Shown here in pieces: positions 25,865-33,880 of a stretch of DNA of 64,000 nt. The stretch lies in the NCBI GenBank assembly GCA_002402545.1, contig DHGA01000061.1, forward strand, positions 1-64,000. Direction: 5' to 3'. The notes beneath the pieces were generated by a model. It did no database searches, was not told where the DNA came from, and saw only the letters and a program-made list of their open reading frames with translations. Position 1 is the first letter of the stretch. Each line of letters starts with the position of its first letter. The DNA comes from Syntrophaceae bacterium UBA4810 (GTDB lineage Bacteria > Desulfobacterota > Syntrophia > Syntrophales > Smithellaceae). The position numbers and the translations under genes were made by a program.

Positions 25865-27124
25865 ATGAAATATGTCGGGCAGGATTCTAAAGAAAAAATT
25901 GTACAGCGCTTCGCCCAATATGTCAGCCCGGGCAAGGCGGAAACATTCAAGGCCTACGATATGCAGTTTGTCTTTGGCCGGCGTGAAGGGCCTTATGTCT
26001 GGGACGCGGTAAGCGGCAAGCGCCTGATCAACTGTCATTGCAACGGAGGCGTCTTCAACTTAGGGCACCGCAACCCCATAATTATTCAGGCACTCAAAGA
26101 TTCTCTGGATGAACTGGACATCGGCAATCATCACCTGATCAGCGAGCAGCGCGCTTTGCTGGCCGAGAAACTGGCGGGGCTGATGCCGGGCGACATCGAC
26201 TGCACGGTATTCGGCGTGGGCGGCGGCGAGGCGATTGATCTGGCTATTAAACTGGCGCGCGGCTACACTGGTAAATTCAACATTATCTCCGCGCAGGGCG
26301 GCTATCACGGGCATACAGGATTTGCCCTCGCCACGGGCGATGAACAATACCGCGCTCCCTTCGGCCCCAACCTGCCCGGTTTTATTCAGGTTCCCTTCAA
26401 CGACATTGATGCCCTCAGCAAAGCCTTGAACAAAGAAACCGCTGCGGTTATCTTTGAAACCATACCAGCCACGCTGGGCATGCCTCTGCCTGATCCTGAT
26501 TATTATAAGAAAGTAAATGAACTCTGCGCTCGCCACAGCACCCTTCTGATTATCGACGAAGTACAGACGGGACTGGGGCGCACCGGCAAACTTTGGGGCA
26601 TAGAAAACTACGACACAGTGCCGGACATCATCGTCATCGGCAAGGGGCTCTCCGGCGGCATCTATCCGATGAGCGCCACCTGTTTCCGTCGCAAATACAT
26701 GGACTTTTTTCGTCAAAATCCCTTTATCCACATATCCACCTACGGCGGCGCGGAAGTAGGATGCCCGGTGGCGGCCGCGGTGCTGGAAGAATCATCAAGG
26801 CCGGAATTTTTACAAAATGTCACCGATCTGGCTTCGGTATTTGCGGAAGCTTTTGCCGCATTAAAGAAAAAACATTCACGCATTCTGGTTGGGTTGAGGC
26901 AGCTGGGGCTGATGATGGGCATAGAGATGGTCAACGAAGATTGCGGTCCGCTTATGACCAAGGCCTGCTACGACCAGGGCATACTCGCCATTTACGCCAA
27001 CAACAATAAACGCGTCTGCCAGCTTCTGCCGCCACTCATTATCGACAGCAATGTTGCCGGAGAAATTATTTCCGGCATTGACACAGCGCTCAAAGAAACC
27101 GCGGATTTTCTGGGCCTTAAATAA
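25865..27124 (+). CDS. Class-III PLP aminotransferase
   Basis: A 419-residue fold-type I PLP enzyme of class III (ornithine/GABA/diamine aminotransferase type). Motifs include GVGGGEAIDLAIKLARGYTG (PLP phosphate), GGYHGHTGFAL, LLIIDEVQTGLGRTG (Asp) and the catalytic lysine in VIGKGLSGGIYPMSA. First gene of an operon with an unknown protein, glycerate kinase and C69 peptidase. It likely uses an omega-amino or diamine substrate; the partner genes suggest catabolism of an amino-acid-derived compound (inference). Confidence 0.87.
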   Translation: MKYVGQDSKEKIVQRFAQYVSPGKAETFKAYDMQFVFGRREGPYVWDAVSGKRLINCHCNGGVFNLGHRNPIIIQALKDSLDELDIGNHHLISEQRALLAEKLAGLMPGDIDCTVFGVGGGEAIDLAIKLARGYTGKFNIISAQGGYHGHTGFALATGDEQYRAPFGPNLPGFIQVPFNDIDALSKALNKETAAVIFETIPATLGMPLPDPDYYKKVNELCARHSTLLIIDEVQTGLGRTGKLWGIENYDTVPDIIVIGKGLSGGIYPMSATCFRRKYMDFFRQNPFIHISTYGGAEVGCPVAAAVLEESSRPEFLQNVTDLASVFAEAFAALKKKHSRILVGLRQLGLMMGIEMVNEDCGPLMTKACYDQGILAIYANNNKRVCQLLPPLIIDSNVAGEIISGIDTALKETADFLGLK

Positions 27125-27143
27125 AAACATTCAGGAGGCCGTC

Positions 27144-28109
27144 ATGCAAATAGACATCGAACTTCTAAAAGAATTTGAACGTGGGCTTGACCCGGAACAC
27201 CCGGAGCGCAGCCGCATACCGGCAAAAGTGCTGGGTTACGGCGAGATCAGCACCATTTTTGAAATCGACAGCCCCACCACAATGGGCCTGGCCTGCAAAC
27301 GCATGCCCATTTTTCAGACGGAAGAAGAAATCGCGCACTACGCCCGCATCTATAACGACTACAACAACGTGCTGCAAAAAGAGATAGGGATAAACGTGCC
27401 GGATTTCGGATTTGTCTGGTTTGCCGCGGATGGCGGCAAAATAGTGGCTTTTGACCTGCAACGCAAACTGCCCGCCGAATCCATCGGCAACCGCGCCATC
27501 CATCTTATGGACAAAGAAAACATACGCGCGCTTTTTGTCTGTGTGCTGCGCGAACTGCTGAAGGTATGGTCCTTCAACAAAGCTCATCCCTCGCGCGCGT
27601 TGGGCATCGACGGGCAAATTTCGAACTGGTCTATCGCTGAGTTCAGCGCGGAAAAACTTCATATTAATTCCGCCACCAAACTTTTGTATATCGATACCAG
27701 CACGCCGCTGATGAAGAAAAGCGCGGTAGAACAGCTTGATCCGGAACTCTTCCTGCGCAGCGCGCCGTCTTTTTTACGCTGGCTTATCCGCTGGCTTTTT
27801 CTGGAAGGAGTGATGACCAGATATTACGACGCCCGCCTTGTGACCATTGACCTCATCGCCAATTTCCACAAGGAGCAGCGCCCGGAACTGGTGCCGATGC
27901 TTATAGAGGCAGCCAATGAATTTTATAGTACCGAAGGCAGCCTGCTGGGTCTTGCGCCCTTTACCGAAAAAGACATCAGCGCGTATTACCGCGAGGATAA
28001 AACCATCTGGATTGTTTTTCTGGCGCTGCGCCGTCTTGACCGCTGGCTGCATAAGTACATTTTACGCAAACCCTACGTCTATATTCTGCCGGGTAAAATC
28101 AGGCGTTAA
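27144..28109 (+). CDS. Unknown protein, possibly kinase-fold (DUF6206-like)
   Basis: A 321-residue soluble protein. The N-terminal part (GYGEISTIFEIDSPTTMGLACKR) looks like the glycine-rich loop and lysine strand of an aminoglycoside-phosphotransferase/kinase-type fold, and IDGQISNWSIAEF plus LLYIDTSTPLM could stand in for catalytic and metal-binding loops. I recognise it only tentatively as DUF6206-like. Ribosome site AGGAGG lies before ATG 27144; an upstream in-frame ATG lies inside the aminotransferase gene. It sits in the operon between aminotransferase and glycerate kinase. Confidence 0.6.
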   Translation: MQIDIELLKEFERGLDPEHPERSRIPAKVLGYGEISTIFEIDSPTTMGLACKRMPIFQTEEEIAHYARIYNDYNNVLQKEIGINVPDFGFVWFAADGGKIVAFDLQRKLPAESIGNRAIHLMDKENIRALFVCVLRELLKVWSFNKAHPSRALGIDGQISNWSIAEFSAEKLHINSATKLLYIDTSTPLMKKSAVEQLDPELFLRSAPSFLRWLIRWLFLEGVMTRYYDARLVTIDLIANFHKEQRPELVPMLIEAANEFYSTEGSLLGLAPFTEKDISAYYREDKTIWIVFLALRRLDRWLHKYILRKPYVYILPGKIRR

Positions 28110-28156
28110 TTTTTCCCGCCGTTGTTCGCGCGGTAGAAATATAAAGAAGGCGCAAA

Positions 28157-29509
28157 ATGATTATCATGAATCATTTGGATAACCTCGTTAAGATGTACTG
28201 GGAGGCGGTGCGCACCGTTGACCCTGGCATGCTCATCACCTCCTACGTAAAAAAAGAAAACGGCAAGCTAATCATCAAAAATCCAGGAACCATCATTTCC
28301 GAAGACTTGTCCCGCTACAAACAGATAATCGTTTGCGGCATCGGCAAGGCTGCGGCAAGGATGGCCGCGGCAATAGAACAAGTTTTGGGAGACGATATTG
28401 CCCACGGCCTGGTCATCACCAAATACGGACATACGGTTAAAACCAAAAAAATAAAAGTAATGGAAGCGGGGCATCCGCTGCCGGATGAAAACAGCGTGCG
28501 GGGCGCCAAAGTTCTCACGCAAATGGCGCGTGAAGCTGATGAAGAAACTCTGGTTATTAATCTAATCTCCGGCGGTGGCTCGGCTCTTTTTTGCCTTCCC
28601 GCAGGCGCTCTCACCCTCGCGGATAAAATACAGACAACAAAGCTACTTTTGGCCTGCGGCGCGGATATCGACGAAATGAATTGCGTGAGAAAGCATCTCT
28701 CGCGGGTAAAAGGAGGCGGCCTGGCCAGAATCGCTTATCCGGCGCGGCTTATCAATCTGATTTTATCGGATGTAATCAGCGACCGAATCGATACCATCGC
28801 TTCCGGTATTACCGCGCCCGACCCGACCACTTTTGCCGACGCGCTCGCCATCGCACGGAAATATTCTCTGGAAGATAAGCTTTCACCGGCGGTAATGGAA
28901 CACCTGCTTCAGGGAACAAAAGGCCTTATCCCGGAAACACCAAAAGAAAATGATTCCGCATTTAAAAAAACTGTAAATATTATTCTCGGTAATAACAAGC
29001 TTGCCTGCCAGGCGGCCTTAAGAGAAGCGAAAAACTTGGGTTACGAGGCGCGTGTCCTGACCACAACTCTCACAGGAGAAGCCTCTGAGGCAGGAGTTAT
29101 GTTTGCACAAAGAGCAAAAGAGTTAATCACAGATAAGACGGGCGAGACGAAAAATTCCCTGCTGATCAACGGAGGCGAAACCACGGTTACCATACAAGGA
29201 GAAGGAAAGGGAGGCAGGAATCAGGAAATGGCGCTGGCCTTCGCCTGTGAACTCAACCGCATACAGCCCGGCGCTCGCAACGTTTATTTTCTGTCCGCCG
29301 GCACAGACGGCAGCGACGGGCCCACTGATGCCGCGGGGGCTTTCGTCACGCCGGAACTGATAGAAGAAATGAAAAACATCGCGGCCACGGCGGAAGCGCA
29401 TCTGGCGCGAAACGACTCGTATAATTTTTTCGCGAAGACGGGCTGCCTGTTCAAAACAGGCCCCACTTACACCAATGTCTGCGATATTCAAATTTTATTG
29501 GTTGTGTGA
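28157..29509 (+). CDS. Glycerate 2-kinase (MOFRL family)
   Basis: A 450-residue class-II glycerate kinase. It has the N-terminal GIGKAAARMA segment, the nucleotide region LISGGGSALFCLPAG, LILSDVISDRIDTIASG and the C-terminal MOFRL domain with NGGETTVTIQGEGKGGRNQE and the SAGTDGSDGPTDAAGA motif. It phosphorylates D-glycerate to 2-phosphoglycerate, or a related hydroxy acid. A second ATG at 28166 is possible. Confidence 0.9.
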   Translation: MIIMNHLDNLVKMYWEAVRTVDPGMLITSYVKKENGKLIIKNPGTIISEDLSRYKQIIVCGIGKAAARMAAAIEQVLGDDIAHGLVITKYGHTVKTKKIKVMEAGHPLPDENSVRGAKVLTQMAREADEETLVINLISGGGSALFCLPAGALTLADKIQTTKLLLACGADIDEMNCVRKHLSRVKGGGLARIAYPARLINLILSDVISDRIDTIASGITAPDPTTFADALAIARKYSLEDKLSPAVMEHLLQGTKGLIPETPKENDSAFKKTVNIILGNNKLACQAALREAKNLGYEARVLTTTLTGEASEAGVMFAQRAKELITDKTGETKNSLLINGGETTVTIQGEGKGGRNQEMALAFACELNRIQPGARNVYFLSAGTDGSDGPTDAAGAFVTPELIEEMKNIAATAEAHLARNDSYNFFAKTGCLFKTGPTYTNVCDIQILLVV

Positions 29510-29536
29510 TAAACTTGCCCTCAAAAGGAGGTTTTT

Positions 29537-30808
29537 ATGTGCGATACATGCGGCATCGGGCCTGAATTCACGGGCTCCGGCATCAGCATTTTCGGCAAGA
29601 ATTCCGACCGCGAGCCGGATGAAACACAGCTTGTGGTGTCTGTGCCGTCAAAAAATGACGGCGCGAAAGAAGAACTGCGCTGCACTTATATCAGCATTCC
29701 TCAAGTTGAGGCTACTTTCGCCATGGTGCTCTCCAAGCCTTTCTGGCTGTGGGGCGCGGAAATGGGCGTCAACGAAAAAGGCGTGGTTATCGGCAACGAA
29801 GCGCTTTTTACCAAAGTAAAACAAGAAAAATCACCGGGGCTAATCGGAATGGATTTGCTTAGGCTGGCGCTGGAAAGAGGAGGCGATGCCCGGCAAGCGG
29901 CACAAATAATAATAGATCTATTAGAAAAATACGGGCAGGCCGGAGCCTGCGGCTACCGTGATAAAAAATTCAGCTATATGAATTCCTTTATCATCATGGA
30001 CCGGAAGGTTATCATCAAACTGGAGACAGCGGGCAGGGACTACGTCATGAAGGATGCCGGCACGCATGCCGCGATTTCCAACGGCATCACCATCGCGCGG
30101 GATTGGGACTCATCGTCGCTCGCGCCGAATACAGACTTCAGCAAATTCAGCGACCCGTTGATTACCTATTTTTCTGGCAGCGCTTTCCGTAAGGGCGGAA
30201 ACGAAACCGCCATCAATCAGGCAAAAGGAAAAATCGACGCCGGAGAAGTTTTTGCGATGCTCAGGGCTCATCACGGTGACGCGCCGGGAAAGAGCTTCAA
30301 TCGCGATGTCTGTATGCACGCCGCCGGCCCGCTCATCAGAAAATCACAAACCACCGGCTCAATGGTGGTGGAGCTGCACCCGGAGGATAAATTCCGGATC
30401 TTTGTAACCGGCGGCTCGGCGCCCTGCCTCACCGCCTTTAAACCGTTTCTGCCGGCAGCGCCTTTTCCTGATACCGTCATCGGCGCCGGTCATTATTCTG
30501 ATGATTCATACTGGTGGAGGCATGAGGCCTACCATATCAATGCCTTTTTGCGTTATGAATCCGTCAGGGATTTGGCGCGGCAATACATAAGGGAAATCGA
30601 AGGCAAATATGTCGAGAAATTCCCTCCGCACGCGTGGCGTGAGACTGATGCCTCTTTGGTCGCCAAATCTCACAGCGCCTTTAAAGAATCGGAAGGGCAG
30701 GAAAAAATTATTCTCGGACGAATGAAAACAATGAAAAAACAGGCGCCGCGGCCGTCCGCTTTATTCTGGAAGCACATTGCCGGGCGTTGTGGCGTGCCAC
30801 TTGTATAA
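29537..30808 (+). CDS. C69-family dipeptidase (secernin-like)
   Basis: A 423-residue N-terminal-nucleophile-type hydrolase of family C69. The mature nucleophile is probably Cys2 in MCDTCG, followed by GISIFGKNSDREPDE, the family signature. Lacks a signal peptide, so it is cytoplasmic. Last gene of the aminotransferase operon, 27 bases after glycerate kinase with AAAAGGAGG upstream. It may cleave a dipeptide or acylated amino acid feeding the same pathway (inference). Confidence 0.85.
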   Translation: MCDTCGIGPEFTGSGISIFGKNSDREPDETQLVVSVPSKNDGAKEELRCTYISIPQVEATFAMVLSKPFWLWGAEMGVNEKGVVIGNEALFTKVKQEKSPGLIGMDLLRLALERGGDARQAAQIIIDLLEKYGQAGACGYRDKKFSYMNSFIIMDRKVIIKLETAGRDYVMKDAGTHAAISNGITIARDWDSSSLAPNTDFSKFSDPLITYFSGSAFRKGGNETAINQAKGKIDAGEVFAMLRAHHGDAPGKSFNRDVCMHAAGPLIRKSQTTGSMVVELHPEDKFRIFVTGGSAPCLTAFKPFLPAAPFPDTVIGAGHYSDDSYWWRHEAYHINAFLRYESVRDLARQYIREIEGKYVEKFPPHAWRETDASLVAKSHSAFKESEGQEKIILGRMKTMKKQAPRPSALFWKHIAGRCGVPLV

Positions 30809-30857
30809 TAGACAAAGCGGCAGAACTGTTCACTGGCTTGCGTTAACCAATTCATTA

Positions 30858-30886
30858 TTGACTTATAGAATTATCTTTTCTATATA
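30858..30886 (+). promoter_or_regulatory. Promoter of the RiPP enzyme operon
   Basis: TTGACT (30858-30863) and TATATA (30881-30886) with a 17-base spacer, about 65 bases upstream of the first gene. Confidence 0.6.
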
Positions 30887-30950
30887 AGGTTGGTGACAGC
30901 CTGATATTTTTTTAACGGCCTTATTATTAATTCCCCATCTAAGGATTTTG

Positions 30951-32144
30951 ATGCGGCAGTCCAACTCAAATATAAAAATTTTATCTCTGTTTTCTCTTTT
31001 ATATTCAGGCGGCAATTTTAAAAGCAACGCGTCGGCTCTGTCCGTCATTGATTGGCCGGAAATGACCACTTTTATTATGGAAAAAGGTTTGGCTGGGCAT
31101 TTCTACAGCATTCTCTATCAAAATCCAACCGCCGCCGCACTCATTCCTGCAGATACAATGGAAAGATTGAAAACCGCCGCTCGACGCGTCGCCGCTCACA
31201 ATGTTTTTTACGAAACCCAATGCGCGGCAATACTCAAAGATTTGTCCGCAGCGGGAATAGAAAGCATTTTGCTTAAAGGCTTTTCCTATATGCGGGATAT
31301 TTATGGCGACACTTCTTCCCGCAGCATGAGCGATATTGATCTGCTTGTTCGCCCGGCCGACCGGATTAGAGCGCACGAATACCTGATAGATAACGGATTT
31401 TCTCTTTGCGTAATCCCTTCTTTCCGGGGCAGCCGGGAGGATTTCCTGCGCCTGACCGATATTATCGGCGAAACGCATTACATGAAACAAACCGGCGCGC
31501 TCACCGCGAGCGTCGACCTGCACTGGAAAATGCGCGCGGAATTTCCCATGAATAATTACATGGATTTGGATAAATTTCCCTGGTGGAAAAACGCCACGAC
31601 TGTAGACATCGGCGATGCCCAGGCAAGAAGACTTGTGCCGGAGATGCAGTTCATTCATCTGGCGCTGCATTTCGCCATTCGTCATCACTATTGGGGGTTG
31701 AGATGGTTTGTGGAATTATTTCTTTTTCTGAAAACGTTCGGAGAAAAGCTGGATTGGGATTTCGTTTATCAAACAACTTCATCAAGTGACTGCCGCAAAC
31801 TGCTGGGAGTCTGCCTGCGCCTTGTTAAAGATTATTTAGGCGATGCGTGCCCCGCTTCTGCAGAATGGCAAAAATTTCTGCCTGTCCGTTCTCTGTTACC
31901 CGGTGAATACAGCTTTTATAAAAGCTACCTTGCGCGGGATAAAAAATCACGGCTGGCCGAATATCTTTGCATGCCGCTCAGCCCCGCGACGATTACCGGC
32001 CGGCTGAAGATGATTTATTATTTCCTCTTTGACGCGCAGGGAGTCGTTTTCTGGCAGGGAGCAGAAACCAGAGTGCCAAAAATGTTGCATCCTTTCTATG
32101 TTTTGTATATTGTTGCCCGGCAGTTACTGCGCCGTAGAAACTGA
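30951..32144 (+). CDS. Nucleotidyltransferase-family protein (NTP_transf_5) of RiPP locus
   Basis: A 397-residue protein of the NTP_transf_5 family. The nucleotidyltransferase core is LLKGFSYMRDIYG, then SRSMSDIDLLV (D-x-D metal site), about residues 103-128. A C-terminal helical half includes HWKMRAEFPMNNYMD and LHFAIRHHYWGLRWFVEL. Such proteins occur in lasso-peptide and other RiPP clusters with unproven function. ATG at 30951 is preferred over a TTG one codon earlier. First gene of a PqqD/HPrK-like operon. Confidence 0.8.
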   Translation: MRQSNSNIKILSLFSLLYSGGNFKSNASALSVIDWPEMTTFIMEKGLAGHFYSILYQNPTAAALIPADTMERLKTAARRVAAHNVFYETQCAAILKDLSAAGIESILLKGFSYMRDIYGDTSSRSMSDIDLLVRPADRIRAHEYLIDNGFSLCVIPSFRGSREDFLRLTDIIGETHYMKQTGALTASVDLHWKMRAEFPMNNYMDLDKFPWWKNATTVDIGDAQARRLVPEMQFIHLALHFAIRHHYWGLRWFVELFLFLKTFGEKLDWDFVYQTTSSSDCRKLLGVCLRLVKDYLGDACPASAEWQKFLPVRSLLPGEYSFYKSYLARDKKSRLAEYLCMPLSPATITGRLKMIYYFLFDAQGVVFWQGAETRVPKMLHPFYVLYIVARQLLRRRN

Positions 32145-32182
32145 TGAAACGCCAATTTGCATAAAATAACGGAGAAATGCAT

Positions 32183-32449
32183 ATGAAAAAAATCCCGAAG
32201 AAGAACCCGGATATTATCTGGAAAAATGTAAAAGGAGAGACCGTGCTTCTCAATCCCCAAAGCGGAAAGTATTACGGCCTCAACAAGGTCGGCTGCGCCT
32301 TCTGGGAAAAGGTAGACGGAAAAAAAGCAATGCCGGAGATCGCCGACTTATTGCTCAAAGAATTCACCGTGGAAAGAGAAAGGCTTCTGGGGGACTTGGA
32401 AGATTTACTTAAAACGCTTACCGAAAACAATATTATAACAATAGAATAA
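32183..32449 (+). CDS. PqqD-like RiPP recognition element protein
   Basis: An 88-residue stand-alone PqqD-family protein. The stretch TVLLNPQSGKYYGLNKVG (about 22-39) followed by helix-rich EIADLLLKEF and a C-terminal helix TENNIITIE gives the winged-helix layout of RREs, which bind precursor leaders by strand addition. It corresponds to the B1 protein of lasso systems. An ATG two codons upstream (32177) is also possible. Expected partner of the seven leader peptides nearby. Confidence 0.87.
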   Translation: MKKIPKKNPDIIWKNVKGETVLLNPQSGKYYGLNKVGCAFWEKVDGKKAMPEIADLLLKEFTVERERLLGDLEDLLKTLTENNIITIE

Positions 32450-32459
32450 AGAGGCCGGA

Positions 32460-33452
32460 TTGCAGAAATATTCTTATATTTTTGATGCTTTTGGAAGTTC
32501 GTTTGGAGTATCGGGCAACTGGCCTGACTGCCTCAAAGATATCAGCGCCTGGTATGCCTTGCCGCAAAGCAAAATATCGGGCAAGCCGGATTTATCTTTG
32601 CAAATCTCCGGCGCCAAAATAGAAGAAATTGACCGGCGGCTTCCCCTGCCCTCTGAGAATCATAAACTCAAAAAAGGCGTCATGCTGGCCAATGAAAATT
32701 TTGATTATACATCTTACGCGGACAACGAAAGGCAATGGATTGATTACGCCCGTGTCGGGCGAATTATGATTGATTACGTCAATGGTTCTGCGATAGCGCT
32801 TATGTGCGGCAGCGCCATGCTCCCTACCTACCAGAAAATTCTTTTTCCCGACTATGCTTTGGACAAACTTCTTACCTCCCGGGGAATTTTTTCGATGCAT
32901 GCCTCCTGCGCTGTGGTTAACGGCAAAGGCATAGCCTTTACAGGCAATTCCGGCGCGGGTAAGTCCACGGCGGCTTTTATGCTGATGCAGAAAGGAATGC
33001 AGATACTTACCGATGAAAAATTGTATGTTTTTAAAAAAGATTGCTACCGGGCGGGGGCGGTTTCGGATATTATTAAGGTAAACGATGATTCCATGTCGAG
33101 ATTTTTTGCCGGGCGGGATTCTTACAGCGAATATGACGTTATCGCCGGGGAACATTATTTAAAAATCAGCGCCGCGACAAAATCCGCCGGGCAAAATCAG
33201 GTGCCGCTCAAAGCGCTGTGCCTGCTGGAGCAGACAGGCTTTCCCCAAACGCAGATAACCTCCGTCAATCCCACCAAGCTTGTCGGCGGCCTCTTCCCCG
33301 TTACCATAACAGGGACAAGCCGCAGATATAAAGCAGCCAAGTTTGATTTTATTATGGAAATGCTGGAGAACATCGAGTGCCGTCTGGTTAAATTCGGCAC
33401 TAATATGGATAGTTTTACGGAAAAAATTAAGGAACTGGCAGATACATTATAG
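32460..33452 (+). CDS. HPr kinase-like P-loop protein of RiPP locus
   Basis: A 330-residue protein with the HPr-kinase-type P-loop GNSGAGKST at 162-170 preceded by HASCAVVNGKG, and a following LTDEKLYVF motif. Members in lasso clusters phosphorylate the peptide (serine or C-terminus) or act as companion kinases. The start is a TTG 12 bases after the PqqD stop. The N-terminal 100 residues are poorly conserved. Precursor cores rich in Ser/Thr could be substrates (inference). Confidence 0.78.
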   Translation: MQKYSYIFDAFGSSFGVSGNWPDCLKDISAWYALPQSKISGKPDLSLQISGAKIEEIDRRLPLPSENHKLKKGVMLANENFDYTSYADNERQWIDYARVGRIMIDYVNGSAIALMCGSAMLPTYQKILFPDYALDKLLTSRGIFSMHASCAVVNGKGIAFTGNSGAGKSTAAFMLMQKGMQILTDEKLYVFKKDCYRAGAVSDIIKVNDDSMSRFFAGRDSYSEYDVIAGEHYLKISAATKSAGQNQVPLKALCLLEQTGFPQTQITSVNPTKLVGGLFPVTITGTSRRYKAAKFDFIMEMLENIECRLVKFGTNMDSFTEKIKELADTL

Positions 33453-33470
33453 TTATCTGATAATAAAAAA

Positions 33471-33510
33471 GGCGTTCAATGACCGGATTTAACCCGATTC
33501 ACTGAGCACC
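33471..33510 (-). terminator. Repeated hairpin terminator, copy 1 (ends precursor block 1)
   Basis: GGCGTTCAAT at 33471 and ACTGAGCACC at 33501-33510 form an imperfect stem around an inner CGG/CCG pair. On the minus strand the stem is followed by TTTTTTATTA. It is a diverged copy of those at 35565 and 37049 and lies 24 bases after precursor 1. Confidence 0.6.
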
Positions 33511-33533
33511 CGATAAAAACAAAATCTGATATT

Positions 33534-33620
33534 TTAAGGGTCTGGTTGTTTGCTCGAAGTGGTTATATCCGAAAGATCTTCATAAACGACAAGTTCCGGT
33601 TTTTCGTAGTCTTGCTTCAT
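33534..33620 (-). CDS. RiPP precursor peptide 1 (28 aa, YxxPxL leader)
   Basis: A 28-codon gene with a strong ribosome site (AAAGGGGGA at 33627-33635 on the minus strand). Leader begins MKQDYEKPELVVYEDL, with Tyr5, Pro8, Leu10 and Thr20; predicted cut after Thr21 leaves core SSKQPDP. This is the only one of the seven without Gly at core position 1, so it may be inactive or specialised. It lies between the HPr-kinase-like and radical SAM genes, on the opposite strand. Possible promoter upstream: TTGCTT-17-TATGCA at about 33660-33690 (weak). Confidence 0.8.
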   Translation of the reverse strand: MKQDYEKPELVVYEDLSDITTSSKQPDP

Positions 33621-33804
33621 AGTTGTTCCCCCTTTGATTGAATATTAAATTGTTTTTATGCATACGACAAAAATCCATCACAAGCAAGTTTGTTTTTTTT
33701 TGCAATGATTCTAGTGAAACAATTCTTCAGAAGCAATATATTATAAGCTCAGGTATTTGTGCCTTTTTATGACTTAATAATACTGCTCCATTGGCCAATT
33801 TCCC

Positions 33805-33834
33805 TTGACATATAAGACAGTCTTATCCTACGAT
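33805..33834 (+). promoter_or_regulatory. Promoter of the radical SAM gene
   Basis: TTGACA (33805-33810) and TACGAT (33829-33834) with an 18-base spacer, about 40 bases before the likely transcript start and 47 bases before the coding start at 33881. Confidence 0.5.
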
Positions 33835-33880
33835 TTTGCAACCAAATATAATATATTATCACAATTAGAGGTGGCTTTGC

